From: Vitrella brassicaformis
Lineage: Eukaryota > Sar > Vitrellaceae
Length of the DNA: 64,000 nt
Direction of reading: 5' to 3'
NCBI GenBank assembly: GCA_001179505.1
Contig: CDMY01000258.1
Span: 1 to 64,000, forward strand
The translations under genes were made by a program, and so were the position numbers. Below the pieces are notes generated by a model that ran no database searches, was not told where the DNA came from, and worked only from the letters and a program-made list of their open reading frames with translations. Shown here piece by piece: positions 21,833 to 34,236 of this stretch. The number at the start of each line of letters is the position of its first letter. The stretch's first letter is position 1.

Positions 21833-22891
21833 ACAGCTGGGTACATCTGTGTGTGTGTGTGTGTGTGTGTGCTCGTGGATGGACGAATGGGATGTTGTGT
21901 GCCTGCGCGTATCCATGTTTGAATGCCTCCTCCTCCGGAGACTCATGCCCCGCAATATGAACAGCTTAGCTAGCTGGATTCGTTTGATGGATAATACGTG
22001 TGGGTCCGTCCGCTTGTCCAAAGAACCAAGACCTCCGTCTCTGTCATGTCTGTAATGATGCAAGTATGCAGGTCATAATTACACACCGAGAAGGCAAGGC
22101 AGACAAGGCAAGGTAAGGCGAGAGGTCAGAGGGGTCGGTCGGTCGGTCGGTTGAGTAAAATACACAGAGAGCATCGTGATGAGGATGATGACGTATGGCG
22201 AATTCACAGACACACAGACGGATAGACAGAGAGAGAGACAGAAAGACAGACGGACAGACGGACAGACAGACGGACAGACGGACAGGCAGGCTGCAAAGCC
22301 TCATCCGGAGAGCGGCCGCCCCCACGGATGGGTGGATGGATGGATGCCAGAAACAAACGAGTGACAGCAGCACAACAGCAGGTATATCAAATACGTCAGC
22401 CCCTCTCGGCCATGCCACTCACCTGACCTTTCCGTAACCTGTTCGCAATGTACATGCATTGAATGGGCATCGATCCCATTCTCTGCGTGTACGCCACCAG
22501 CAGGAAACGGCAAGGAACAGCTGACATGGCTGGCAACAAGGAGCACTAGCGGGACACACCACACCACACCACCATAACTGCACAAAAAGTGAATTCTCAC
22601 TCTCATCGATTCATGGATCGTCCACTGGTCGCCACGCCACTAGTCAAATAAGCCATCCATCCATCCGTTTGCACCATCATGATGCAGGAAGGGAAGGCAT
22701 GCACTAAGCTCACGTAAGCAAAGAAAGCACCCATCCATCCATCCACACCCTTTCACATGGCCACAGCAGCAGCATCGAATGGTACAAGCCAGCCAGCCAG
22801 CCAACCACCCTCACCCACTACGTACCCACCCCGCCACACACATACAGTCCACATACAGATCGTTTCCAACGTGCACCGCGCCCAAGCACCG
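21833..22891. other. Gene-free convergent intergenic region with simple repeats
   Basis: Lies between two gene 3' ends. It contains an AAGGCA/AGGCAAGG-rich patch near 22090-22115, a (GGTC)n tract near 22133-22152, a GACAGACG array at 22204-22291 and CCATCCATCC near 22655 and 22732. No coding exon could be supported. Confidence 0.65.
22204..22291. repeat. GACAGACG-type tandem array
   Basis: About 88 bp of imperfect GACA/GACG units in a convergent intergenic region. Frames across it read only Asp-Arg-Gln-Thr style low complexity. Confidence 0.9.
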
Positions 22892-25883
22892 TCAGGTCTT
22901 CTGTCCGAAGTTGACAGGACTGTCGTTGGGCACAGACACAGACGGGCTCGCATCCTCGGCGGCAGCACCAGGATGCTGCTGCCGTCCCATCCCCCTCTCG
23001 CCCACCCCATTGCACGCCGGCTGCGTGTGGGCCCCATCCGTCACATTCACACCCACACCACCCTCGCTCCCGCCGCGCCTCCACTGTGTTGGTGTGTCGG
23101 TGTTGTCATTCTCGCTCTGCGCCGGCCTGTGTGCGTGTGCGGTTGTGGCGGGGCTGGGTGCGGGGAAGTCCTCACCGACAGACATGTTGGATGGGGGAGG
23201 GGCCTTGGATGGGCCTGAGGGGGCGGGGGCGGGGGCGCTGCTGCTGGTGGTGTCGGTGTTGGTGTTGGTGTGGTTGTGGGTGCTGTCTGAGGATGACGGG
23301 CGCCGCCCTGACCTCTCGGCCTCTGCAAGGGACATCCGGATGGCCTGCTGGATCAAGGCGCACTCCTGCACACACACACGGACACACACGACAGCAGGTC
23401 AACTCATTGATTGATGGCGCTTCTTATGCGGGTGTGCGCGTGTGTGCAGACGAACGGACCTCTTCATCGTCCACGGCAAAGTCTGGCGTGAGGATGGAGT
23501 GGCCGGCATTCTGACAACCATACCACACACGTAGTGCCACGGCTATTGCGTTTTCCCTCTCCGCTAACGTCTCTTTCGAAATGGAAGGTCTGCTGCGGCG
23601 GCTGCATCTCGTGACGGTGCGGAGGGCGGTCGCGAGCTGACAACCACAGGGCATGAACGTGTGTGTGTGTGTGTGTGTATGTGTGTGTTGTGATGGCTTA
23701 CGCGGCGATGGCTGCGTCTGGGCTCTCTTGGGAGAGACCCCGGAGACTGCCCCCGCGGCCAACAAACGACTCATATCCACACCCTGCAGACCAGACACGC
23801 AGAAGACACACAGAAGGGCAGACAGCGGCCCTTGATGGCTCTCTCGCCTTGTGCCGGCATATATACCTACCTGTGTTTCAGTGAGGTTCTGTGCGGGCGA
23901 CCGGCCGCCCCTCCTGTCGCGGGAGGGAATCATCGAACACTGCACTCACACACACACACGTGTCGAGGAATCCCGCGTGGTTCGTGTGTGTGTGTGTGTG
24001 TGTGTGTGTGACCTGTAGTGTGGTGTGGAAGAAGAACATGATGCTGTTATTGAGGAACTGGGGGCGGGCCGAGTTGTGGTCGCCCTCACATATCACCATG
24101 TTCTGTGGAAGCAAGCACATGAGTGTGTGGCCGCATATGTGTGTGTATGTGGGTGGGTTTGTGTGACTGACTTTGTCTCCTGAGTATCTGTCGTGCAGGT
24201 CTTTGGTGTGGTGTGGCTGGATGAACTGGTCGCCCTCGCCTGCGATGAACAGCGCTGCAACCAAACCTCGCACAGAAACACACGTGCGTGTGCGTGTGTG
24301 TGTGTGTGGCCAGTGGTGACGTCTGTTCTGTGCAGGTCCATGCCCACACCTGGTATGAAAGTCTTGTCGACATGGTTGATGGGCGTCAGCTTGTCGATGT
24401 CAAACGCTGCCTTGCTGGATATCGTCATGCGAATCTGACACACACACACACACACACCAGGTGTGTGCGCGCTTCTGTGTGTCCGTCAGTCAGTGGTTTG
24501 CTTACGAATGCCATAGCGGTGCCGATGAGCCACTTGGGCATCTTCCACTTGACGTAGGTGTCACACAACTCCTCAGCCAACAACCTGACGACACACACAG
24601 CACAAAACACGGCACAGCCACACACTGGTGGATGTGTGTGTGTGTGTGTGTGTGTACCTGAGGCTGGCGAAGGGCGAGTCGAGGACCATGCCGCCGATAG
24701 ATGGGTCTCGGTCGCCGTGCAGCAGAGCCGTCACTGCCAGCCAGCCAATACACACATGTCATCATGTGTGTCAATTAACGGCTGGCAGCACCCACCGCAT
24801 CACTCACTGCGGTGGGTGTGTATGTGGGTGTGCCTATTGCCTTTCCTAACCTGCGCCCATGGACCTGCCCCACAGCCCGATGCAGGTGGTGCGATTCGAC
24901 TCCCGCAGATACGATACCACCTGACCGACCGGCCGGTCGATACAGATCGATGCACACCGACACACACACACATGCTCGATGGCACCACGTCCTGCGATGG
25001 GTAGCGTACCGCAGCGACGTCGTCCCTCTCCCAGTATCCGAGGGAGATGTACTCGCCCTCCGACTGCCCCGAGCCCGAAAAGTCAAACGCGAAGACCGTT
25101 ATGTGGTTGGGCAGCAACACGCTCAGGCTCGTCACTGACACATACACATACACACAATACAGTGCGCACACGCGTGTGCGGCTGTAAGTGGATCAGGTCA
25201 GCAGCAGGGGTGCGGTGTGGTGGTGTGGTGTGCTTACGCGCTTCGAGCCTGGATGAGCAGTTGCCGTGGAGGTAGATCACACACGGCAGCTTCTCGGCTG
25301 GACGCTCCCTGCCAGGCAGGCAGGCAGGCAGGTAGGCACAACACACACACAACACACATACACGTGTGAGTGTGTGTGTGTGTGCCTCTGCGGGCGTGTA
25401 TCTCTCTCTCTCTGCTTATCATACTCTTGCACAGGTTCGAAATGGCTGCATTTGAGCGTCAGGCCCCGGGAGCCCTTCAGGTTGATATCTGCACACACAC
25501 ACAGATGATGCCAGATGGATGGATGGATGGATGGCGCTGTGTGCCCCTGTGTGTGTGTGTGCGCGCCTGTTCGCTGATAGTTGTAGTCCCCGATAGTGAA
25601 GACCGTCGGGCCAAGATCCTCCACCTGCAGCACACCAACAGACAGGGAGAGGGAGGGAGGGGGGAGGGAGCGACTGCCGAGTCACGCCGAGGACGACAAA
25701 CTGATATCGTACTGAAATGCGCGACCTGGTAGTTGTCCCTGGGCGGCCGGATGATGGCCTTCCACAACTCAGCATAGTGCTCCGACCACTGACACACGCA
25801 TCACACGAACACCATTCTCAGCTTCGTTCGCCACCCACGCAAAGGCGCAGGCGGCTCGGCTGCTCTCTCACCCTGGAGAACAT
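22892..25883 (-). CDS. Alpha/beta hydrolase (S33-like) with a C-terminal ubiquitin-interacting motif
   Basis: Serine hydrolase of a family well known in plants and apicomplexans; the substrate is unknown. The start at 25881-25883 gives MFSR, then a splice to WSEHYAELWKAIIRPPRDNY, VFTIGDYNYQRT, GLTLKCSHFEPV and CVIYLHGNCSSR (oxyanion region). Next come ITVFAFDFSGSGQSEGEY, the nucleophile elbow GLWGRSMGAG (Ser codon 24861-24863), DPSIGGMVLDSPFASL, FIPALFIAGEGDQFIQPHH (acid region) and ICEGDHNSARPQF (catalytic His). The C-terminal part adds a helix, CQNAGHSILTPDF, and ALIQQAIRMSLAEAE, a good match to the UIM consensus, then a Pro/Ala/Ser/Thr-rich tail to the stop at 22892-22894. The UIM suggests the hydrolase is brought to ubiquitinated targets. 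It is divergent from TRAPPC1. Confidence 0.85.
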
Positions 25884-26199
25884 GGCCGCTGGCAGGGCTG
25901 CCCTTCCTCCCACACAGGCAGAGACCTTACTGAGGCGCTGGTCTCCTCTCTGGCTTCTGCACCGACGACTGCTGGCGATGACGTGTTGCTCTGAAGGTGA
26001 TCAGGAGGTCCCTCCTCTCAGTGCTGGCGCATTGATGGCGTCACGCATCTCTCAACAAACCTCCAACTCTACTCAAACACAACGCGGTGACGATGCGAGC
26101 TGATTTTCGGAGCTCGCAGGATGAGGTGGGGGAAGCGGAGCACACACATTTGTCGGCACTGATGCTGCAGGTGGCTGGGGCGAGTCTTTGTGTTGAGTG
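25884..26199. promoter_or_regulatory. Divergent intergenic region between the hydrolase and TRAPPC1
   Basis: About 315 bp between two divergent start codons, probably a shared or back-to-back promoter. No canonical element was recognised. Confidence 0.45.
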
Positions 26200-26962
26200 A
26201 TGCTGTACAGTTTTTATTTGTATTACCGTCACTACTGCGTGTACCATGAGGCCTTCAACCACGGGAGGGTGGCCAAGGACCTGCGGGGCGACCAGAAGCT
26301 CATCAGCGGGCTGCTCTTCTCCATGAAGTCATTCTGCCAAAAGATCAACCCAAAAGAGTGAGTACACACCAGTGACTGGGGAGGGAGTGCCTCAGTGCCT
26401 GCCTGCCCCTGTCTGTGTGTCTGTCTGTCTGTGTGCGTCAGTTTGGGTCCGAATGCGTTGGGGAATCCCTTTCGGTCGTACAGCACGCCCGAGTACAAGC
26501 TGCACTACTTCGAATCTCTCAGCGGATATAAGGTCAGTCAGGTCGACCAACCGGAGAGAGAGGAGATGCAGAGCCGATGGACAGACACGCCATGGATGGA
26601 TGGTTGGCTGCGTCCGTCGTGCGATTGATTGGTGATGTTTCTGTCGTCGTGTGGTGTGCAGCTGCTGTTCATGACGGACCCCTCGGTGCCCCTACTCAGA
26701 GAGCTGCTCAGGTCCGCCCGTCACTCACACCACAAATAACCCATACGCACACACAACGGGGCCGATTTGCGGTGTGTGTGTGTCATTGGTTGATTCATTC
26801 ATCAGTTTCATCTACGGCAGTTTGGTAGTGGAGCAGATCATCAAGAACCCCACATTTGACATCGGCGAGCGGCTGACGGGCCACCCTCTGGCGCCGGCAT
26901 TCTCCAAGGCCCTCAACGACTGCGTGCAGGCCACACCTTTCTTCGCTTCACTGCCTCAGTAG
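26200..26962 (+). CDS. TRAPPC1: TRAPP complex subunit 1 (Bet5/TRAPPC1), four exons
   Basis: Core small longin-fold subunit of the TRAPP tethering complex, the Rab1/Ypt1 exchange factor acting at ER-Golgi and Golgi membranes. The ATG at 26200 begins MLYSFYLYYRHYCVYHE. The first exon continues through LISGLLFSMKSFCQKINPK to a donor at 26359. The second (26442-26533) encodes NPFRSYSTPEYKLHYFES, the third LLFMTDPSVPLLRELL, and the last FIYGSLVVEQIIKNP and the C-terminus, ending at TAG 26960-26962. The SMKSF, YKLHYFES and VEQIIKNP blocks line up with TRAPPC1 of animals and yeast, and the predicted length (about 140 residues) is normal for the family. All exon junctions are phase-consistent. It converges with the gene ending at 27720. 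Confidence 0.93.
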
Positions 26963-27719
26963 ATAGACAGACAGACAGACAGATGGTGGTAGAATGGTGA
27001 GTGCTTGCAATGCGCCGTGTGTGAAGTACATGTATACATAGCTGGTCGGTCGGCCAGCCTGCGTGTGAGTTGACTTCGCTCGGTTTTGTGTGGACCAACC
27101 AGAAAGACCAATCCAGCATCAATCAATCTGTCCGTCCCCTCCCCTGAAATCAGCCGACAGAGGCACAACAAAGGGTTTGGCACAGGTGCATCGACGTATC
27201 TACACCTACCCTTGTCGATGTCCACAGATCACCTCAGCTCACACACACGCACCTACGCACATGCTTCAATCCACACGTATGTGGTCGGTCGGTCGGCTCA
27301 TCACATACATGGTCGGCAGCCGTGTGCCGTGCTGCGGTACAAGATCTCTGCCGGCCATCGCTCCCTCGCCACCTTGGATATCGGCAACGAGGGAGTGATG
27401 ACCGCGTGGAATCTCACACCACAGCACAGCCGCCATTGCAACTCCAAATGCAATGGAATCCTCGCTCCATATCGACCGTATTGCAGACACATCCTTCACC
27501 ATTATTGATGCATTTCACTGCTTGACGGCAATGGCATCGCTGGTCTGATTCTGCCCGCGGCCCGAAACGTGTGATGGTCTCTCGCGACGTCAGAGGAACC
27601 ATCATCCGTTTCGGTCGGAGACTCAAAGCAGCCCAGCGGTGCCACGTCAGAAAACCGCCACACACAAATATATACATGGAGCGTCTCTCCCTCTCCATCT
27701 CTCGTTGTCGCTGCCTAAG
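26963..27719. other. Gene-free convergent intergenic region
   Basis: Between the 3' ends of TRAPPC1 and the ubinuclein-like gene. Open frames up to about 140 codons occur on both strands around 27086-27508, but they overlap one another and have no recognisable motifs or splice support. A short (GGTC)n tract lies near 27285. Nothing else was seen. Confidence 0.5.
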
Positions 27720-30700
27720 TCATGTGGACGACAGGCTCTCGACAGGCCCCACCGGCACGAAGTCCTGAGGGTCGAACGGGGGCTCCTCCTCATACTGACC
27801 GCTCGCCGCCGGCCAGTCCTTCTTGTGCTTCTTCGCAGGCACTGGCCGACCCACACCACCACCACCACCACTCACACGCCTGCATGGCCACAGACACACA
27901 CACACACATAGGTCGAAGGCCCCCTTGTTCTTAAGAGGAGCGCATGGCTTCCTACGTACCTTGGCAGCTGCAGCTTCATGACGGGCCCCGTGTCGCCGTC
28001 TTTGTGGACGAAGGGGACGCCCGTCAGCTCGTGGCGTGTGAGGACGATGTTCTGCTGGTCCGTTTGGGAGTCGTCACCATGGTGGCGGAGGTCGGCCAGC
28101 ACGCACACGTCGAACAGAGGCCAGTGGGGGAAGCCGCCAAGCCGAAACGCCTGCATCAATCAGAAGGCAATGCAATGGTGGGAGTGTGAGCGTGGCACAC
28201 ACGTGTGTGCCTCTGTGTGTTGTGTGTACCTTCCATGGCTGTATTGCGTCAGGGAGTGCGAGGTCGACCCCCCTGACCCCTCTGAATGCCCCCTGGATGG
28301 CCGTGTAGGCTTCTTGGAGGCTGTCGAACGTCTCCGGCGGCCGCCCCTTGCACCACTGCTCGTCCTTGACTATCACCTGCACGTCGTCGCACGACGCCGT
28401 CAGGCTCGTCAGCCACACATCGGTCAGCTTGGCCTCTTGTCCGCCATCAGTCAGCACCACGTCGATCTCCACTTGCATGGGCAAAGTCAGCGGCAGCAGC
28501 GGCGCTACGCTCGGCAGAGTGACGTGCCGCCAGTCGTGTGCAGGGCCGGGCAGCACATCGTCCCCACTGTGCGTGCGCTTGCCCACTGCTGCTCGGGAGC
28601 CCTGGCGGACCGTCCTGGCCTTCGCCTTGGCCTTCGGTCGGGCCGGCTTGGGCGGCGGAAACTGCTTCCTGATCGTTCACACACACACACACACACACAC
28701 ACAGAGGGCAGAAAGGATCAGGTGTCCATCGGCTCGCCGATGGCTGGGTTTGTGTGTGGAGGGTGTCTGTTTGTCTGTTTGTTCACACACTTAAGGAACT
28801 GGACGTGCTCCTTGAGCATGGCGTTTGTGAGGGCGAATGGGCGGTCGGTCATCTTGCCCAGGGGCTCGAGCAGCTTCTTGAGGTACTGCATGAAGGTCCC
28901 CTTGGCGTCGGCCTCCAGCTGCAGCCTCGCCGCCTCGCGGCTGTCCTCACCCTCCAGCGCAGTGCTGCACACACACACACATATACAAGGGCGGGAGAGA
29001 GAGGGAGGCACATACAGACGTGTGGTCAGTGGTCAGTGGTCTCTGCCGTTTACTAGGCGTCTTTGATGATTCTATGTATCAGTTCCAGCTTCACGACCCA
29101 CTGCCCGATGCACTGCAGTGGGGAGGCAGTCAACGCAGGCTGACGACAGACACACACACACATGCATCACATCAACGCACACAGAGGTAATGCCGTGTGC
29201 TGCGTCACTTGCCTCTTTGCGTTTCTTGTTTGCAGCCGCCGTGGGTGTCTGGGGAAAGGCAGCGGTGGGGCTGCCCTGGGGGCTGGCTTCATCCTGACGC
29301 GGCGATGGCGACGGCTCAGGCGACGCGGCGCCGTCAATCTCCATCGGCACAGGCCCATCACCTGCACCTGCCGCTCCTGCCGGCGCAGCTGCTGCCGGTG
29401 GGCTCGCCTCTCCCTCTCCCTGTCCCTCAGGTCTGTGTGGCGGGGGTGCCTCCGGTGCGGCCTTGGCGTTGGCGGTGGCCGCCTGCTGCCGCAGCCGGAA
29501 GTCATCGAATGCCTGCAGACAGACGCCACAACGCAACACACACAAGACACACAAGTTGTGGGACCGGCCGCATGAGGGTGGTTGGTGGTGTAGTGTGTGG
29601 CCAGCTTGCTGGCACACTCAGGTACCTGTCTGAGTTCTAGTCTGTGTGTGGGGTCGTCGCCGAAGAGCTCCGACGAAAGGATGTGCTGCTCACACTCCTC
29701 ACGGAACACACGACCCATCTGTGGGGTGTGGTGTGCAGGCAGGCCGCCCCGGCACACAGGAGTGGATGTGTGTGTGTGTCTCTGTGTGTGTGTGCGGTGA
29801 CCTTGATCTTCTCGCTCAGGTAGTCAATGCGCCACAAACGCTGCAGATGTGCCAACAGAGAGAGATGTGTGGAGTCGTTAATGCGCCAGTGGCGCATTGA
29901 GTGTCTGCCTGCGTACGTACGTCGAACTGTCGCTTCTTGATGTCAGGGCACATGTGTTTGACGGCGTGGAAGAGGTTGCGCCACACGTTGATGCGCGCAG
30001 GGCTCTTGCCCTGACACACACACACACACACACACGGACACACACTCACACAATGAATGCAGTCCACTCCACCGAGGGGGTCGAGGGAGCATGACGTGGT
30101 AGCTGGCTGACTTACAGCTTTGTCCCAGTGGAGGGCCAGCACAGACACGTCGGTCTCGTGCAGCACTGCCTCTGCCAGGGCACCGAACTGACAGAGGGAG
30201 GAGGGGGGATCTCAACCATGGTTCTTCCTCTGCTTGTCTGTTGTTCTGTCTCACCTTCTGCTTGATGTGCTGCAGGTGGTCGCGGGTATCTGTTGCCGGC
30301 CGAGACACCACACACACAAAGACAGACACTTTGTCGACGGGCGAGCCGGTGTCTCTTCCCCTTCCTCCCTCCCTCACCCTCTAGCGCCTGCAGGTCCCGC
30401 GACAAATCAGCGAAGAAGGCCTGGACGGTGGGCGTCGAAAACTGCACAAGGCGCGCAATGGAACACGCAGTTGAGAACCCAACTCACCATTGGGATCCAT
30501 CGAGACCGTCTGTCTGTCTGCCCCGGTTACCGGCATTCGGTCTATCTGTTGGAAGTGCTGCCATAGTGGGACGGTGAGCTGCCCGAGTGAGTCGATGTCT
30601 CTCTGGAAGTCGTCAGCAGCGGCCTTCTCGGAGTCGCTCTCCTCGTCCGACGACCCTTGGCGGAAGATGAAGTCGCTCGGGTCATACAGCAGCTCCTCGT

Positions 30701-31787
30701 CAGTCTCTGCGCACGCGCCAACACACATACAACACCGGTGGGGTGGGGTGGATGGATCTGTGCGAGACAGGTGTGGTCTGCGCCAATTCACCATTTCCTC
30801 ACCGCTGTGTGTGCCCTCGTCGTCGTCATTGTCTTGGCCGCCGCCATTGTCTTTGTTGCCGTTCTTCTCGGCCCGCTCCCGCCGGTCCTTCTCGGCCTCC
30901 TCAAACTCAGCGCGCAAATCGAACCCCAACTCATGCACCTGACAACGGGACACAGGCACCGCACCGCACCGCGTGTGTGTCTGTGTGTCGATGGTCTGTT
31001 GAGTTGACGCACCCACCTGTTCAGAGTCGTCGATGAAGTCTCGGTCCACTTTGTTGACCCGGCCCTGCCTGAGCTCCCGGTAGTAGGAGGTGGGGTCGCA
31101 CGCCATGCTTGTGCGGTTCAGACGCTGCTCGAGAGACGCTATCACGTCCTGCAAACGCGACTCGCCGATGCCAAACATACCCCAGCCCTCTTGCTGACAC
31201 CACACACACACACAGAGAGAGAGAGACACACATGGACATACAAACATGTCAGTCACCACACCATGTGAATGTGCCGACCGTCCCTCCCCATCCCTACCTG
31301 CATAAGCCGTCTCTGCGCCTCCAGCTCCTGTTTGTCGGCCCTCTTGGCATCCTCCGCCCCACCCTGCTCCTTGTTCTTCCCCTCCCTCTCCAGCTGCTGC
31401 GCGAGGGCCTCCCGCTGCTCGCGAAGCTCACGCAGCTTCTTCTCTTCAGGCCGCTCGGGCACCTCCTCATACGCCCCGCCCTCATACTGCTCAGCCAGGG
31501 CGTCACGCACAGACACCACGATGGGCTTGCCGTCTGCTGATCGGAGGGGCCCGAGATAGACGGGGCAGCCGCCCTTGAGCCGGGTTTTCTTGCGTGTGGT
31601 GAGCTCCTCCTCCTCCTCCTCCTCCTCCTCCTCTGGGCCCATGTCGACCTCTTCTTCTTTGTCGTTGTCATTGTCATTGTCATCCTCCTCCTCGTCATTG
31701 TCATTGTCATTGTCGTCTCCCATATCCTCGTCCTGAGTCAATCAAGTGCACACAACACACCAATGCGTCCTGCTTCCCGATACATAC

Positions 31788-31823
<36 letters not shown>

Positions 31824-32138
31824 CCGTGCGCTGGTTGCTTGTTCATCGATGCGGTTCGGTTCACCTCTTCGTCGTTGCTGTTGTGTGGCTCTTTCCCATC
31901 ATGCTCGACGTCCATCGGCCTGGCCTCTGGAGAGGCGCCTGGAGGCCATTAAGCAAACAAGCAACACGGCCACAGGTAGATCTGACGGCATGAGTGAGTG
32001 ACTGATCTGGTACAGTGACTGACCTGCTGCTGCTGCTGCTGCTACCGCCGCCGCTGGTGGTTCTGCTGCTGGAGCAGGATGCTCAGCATTGTTGCCGGCG
32101 TCACGTGGCGACTCTCGTCGAGGCTCCTCCTGCTTCAC
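27720..32138 (-). CDS. Ubinuclein/HPC2-like protein with a Hpc2-related domain (HIR histone chaperone subunit)
   Basis: Possible subunit of the HIR/HIRA H3.3-deposition complex. The N-terminal half is very acidic (Asp-Asn-Asp and poly-Glu, 31601-31735). Then come a charged helix around EEKKLRELREQREALAQQL, the segment MFGIGESRLQDVIASLEQRL, and RVNKVDRDFIDDSEQ followed after a variable acidic stretch by LLYDPSDFIFRQGSSDEES; this pair resembles the FIDDSE...GFYVNRG core of the Hpc2-related domain. The middle part (VQAFFADLSRDLQALEG, HLQHIKQKFGALAEA, LFHAVKHMCPDIKKRQF) is helical, as in the ubinuclein middle domain, and the C-terminal third is not recognised. Stop is TGA at 27720-27722. The 5' end is unresolved: the frame reaches a GTG codon at 32138 just past an in-frame TGA at 32145-32147, and the true first exon may lie near 32148-32271. 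Family call is moderate. Confidence 0.58.
31601..31735. repeat. CTC/CATTGT-rich tract encoding poly-Glu and Asp-Asn repeats
   Basis: About ten consecutive CTC codons (Glu on the minus strand) are followed by repeated TCATTGTCATTG units (Asn-Asp). The tract is in frame with the ubinuclein-like gene, so it is a coding microsatellite. Confidence 0.85.
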
Positions 32139-32401
32139 ATCAGGTCAGTGCTGCTCCTGCCGCTGCTGCTGGTGGTGCTGCTGCTGCTCGTCACCGCTGT
32201 CCTTGTCCACATCTATGATCTCTCTATCACTCCCTGACCGCTCCCAGCCATCTTTCACGAGAACCACCATCAAAGCAAAGCTCGCGAGGGATCGCTGCGA
32301 GGAATAATTGATGCTTATCGGATGCAACACGTGAGTAGCACTCCCTGGGTGCTCTGCCGCCTGGTCCATTCGCTCTCGTAGCAGACATCTTCGCGAAAAA
32401 C
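32139..32401. promoter_or_regulatory. Divergent region between the ubinuclein-like and helicase genes
   Basis: Probably the back-to-back 5' regions of two divergent genes, partly occupied by an unresolved 5' exon of the minus-strand gene. It includes a CAG/CTG-rich tract near 32155-32195. Confidence 0.45.
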
Positions 32402-34201
32402 GATGCAACAGCCGGCGTCACAGACAGCGGCAAGCAGTGCTGCCGAGGCCTCCCAGCAGGCCCAGAGCGGCACACAAGGCGACCAGGAGACGGCCTTCTA
32501 TGAATCGCAGCGACGGGTGGGGAAAATGACCCACATGCACCTACAGGTGGCGGGGGCATGCTGGTAATTGTGTTTGTTTTGTGTGTGTGTGTGAGTGTGT
32601 GTGTGCAGCTGGTATTACACGACTACTGCACGGGTGAGTTTGTGGAGGAGACCCTGGCGGTGCTACCGCAGAGGTTCACGTCGCTCGAGCAGTACCGCAT
32701 GTGCTTCATTCCCGCGGTCAGCCACTGGCCCACATACACAGACAGACAGACAGAGTCCCATCTGTGTGTGTGTGTGTGTGTAGGCTGAGGCCAACATCAA
32801 GGCCGAGATCTACGCGTCCATCTGCCAACTCAACCACAAGCGCCAGCTGTGAGAAAGCAACGAGGAGGTCACACACGTGTGCACCCGTCGTGTGTGTCTG
32901 TGTCTAGTGAGATGGTGCTCTCTGTGTCCACCGAGCGGCGATTTGTCCACGGTCGGTATCAAATCGCCTATCAGTGGGCGAGCAAGGAGGACTTCAAACA
33001 GGACTGCGTGCGGGCGCTCCTCCACACCAACGAGGTGGTGCTGGTCTACGACAGGAGCCTCGACATCACCACCAAATTCGACCTCAAGGTGGCCGACGCA
33101 GAGGAGGGCAGATGGGCGCTGGGAGTCATCGACAAACACAGATCACTCAGCCACTGGTCAGCCAATACAGCGAGCCCACCCCACCATGTGTGCCGGATAT
33201 ATGTATGTGTATATGTGGTTTATCGATCTCCCTCTCTCTCTCTGGGTGTGGTGTGGTGTGGTTTGGTGTGTTGTGTGCAGGGACGACATAGAGGGGTTGC
33301 AGGAGCACGACAGGCGTGAGCAAGACGGGCGCGACGGCCGCGGCAGGGGGCGCTTTCCGGCAGGAGCAGCAGCGGGTGGCGGTGGAGGGAAGGGTCGCGG
33401 CCGCGGGCGGGGCATCGTTAAGGGCCAGCAGGGTCCGCGACCGCCTCGCGGATTCACCGGCCCGCTGTACGAGGGCGAGTCGTTCAACAACGGTGCGGCC
33501 GATGAGCAGCAGGCCACCCCTGGTGACCCCGAGCAGCTGGACATACGGCACCGCATGACGCTGACCGAACTGACCGACCTCGGACAGCCAACCACGGTGA
33601 GAGAGGGCCGGGAGAGGGTGTGGGTCTAATGGGTGTTGTTGGTGTTTGTCCATGCGTCTGATAAACTTGTTAGGTGATCAACTTCTACACGTGGTCTGCG
33701 GCGGTGCCTGCGTTTGTCCAAAACGCCGTTACCAACGTCATGGTCATCCCTCTCGTGCAGGTGGGTGCATTCATGAGATTAGATGCACTTCACCCGTACG
33801 TATACATTCGTGTGGGGCTGTCTGTGTGTGTTGGTGTGATGTGACGCAGATCCCAACATCGCTGCGCGCCGGCCTCCTGAACCCCACCACAATAGGCCCT
33901 GAACTGTGAGCGCAATGCCACCTGACCTGCCAACAGAGCAAAGCCACCCAACGTGTGTGTCGTTCAGTGTGCCGGAGGTGTTGGGTGTGCAAGCGGAGGA
34001 GATCGACAGCAAGGACCAGCAGATCGCCGCACAGGCCAAGCAGTTCCTCGCGGAGAAGTTTCAGGCGGAGAATCCACATGCACAGGTGCTGCCGGTGACC
34101 GACCAGCTGGCCAATGACATCTGCCAAAAACTGAGACTCAATCAAAGCCAGGCCACTGCCGTCAAGGTGACTCTTCCCCTCTCCCTCCCACCTACCACAC
34201 A

Positions 34202-34236
<35 letters not shown>

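Noticed and set aside
27086-27508. Overlapping open frames on both strands after TRAPPC1
   Set aside because: No recognisable motif, no splice-supported continuation, and both strands are open, so no gene is claimed.
27720-32138. SPT16/FACT identity for the acidic minus-strand gene
   Set aside because: No aminopeptidase-like or PH-like blocks of SPT16 are present; the FIDDSE...FIFRQG core fits ubinuclein/HPC2 better.
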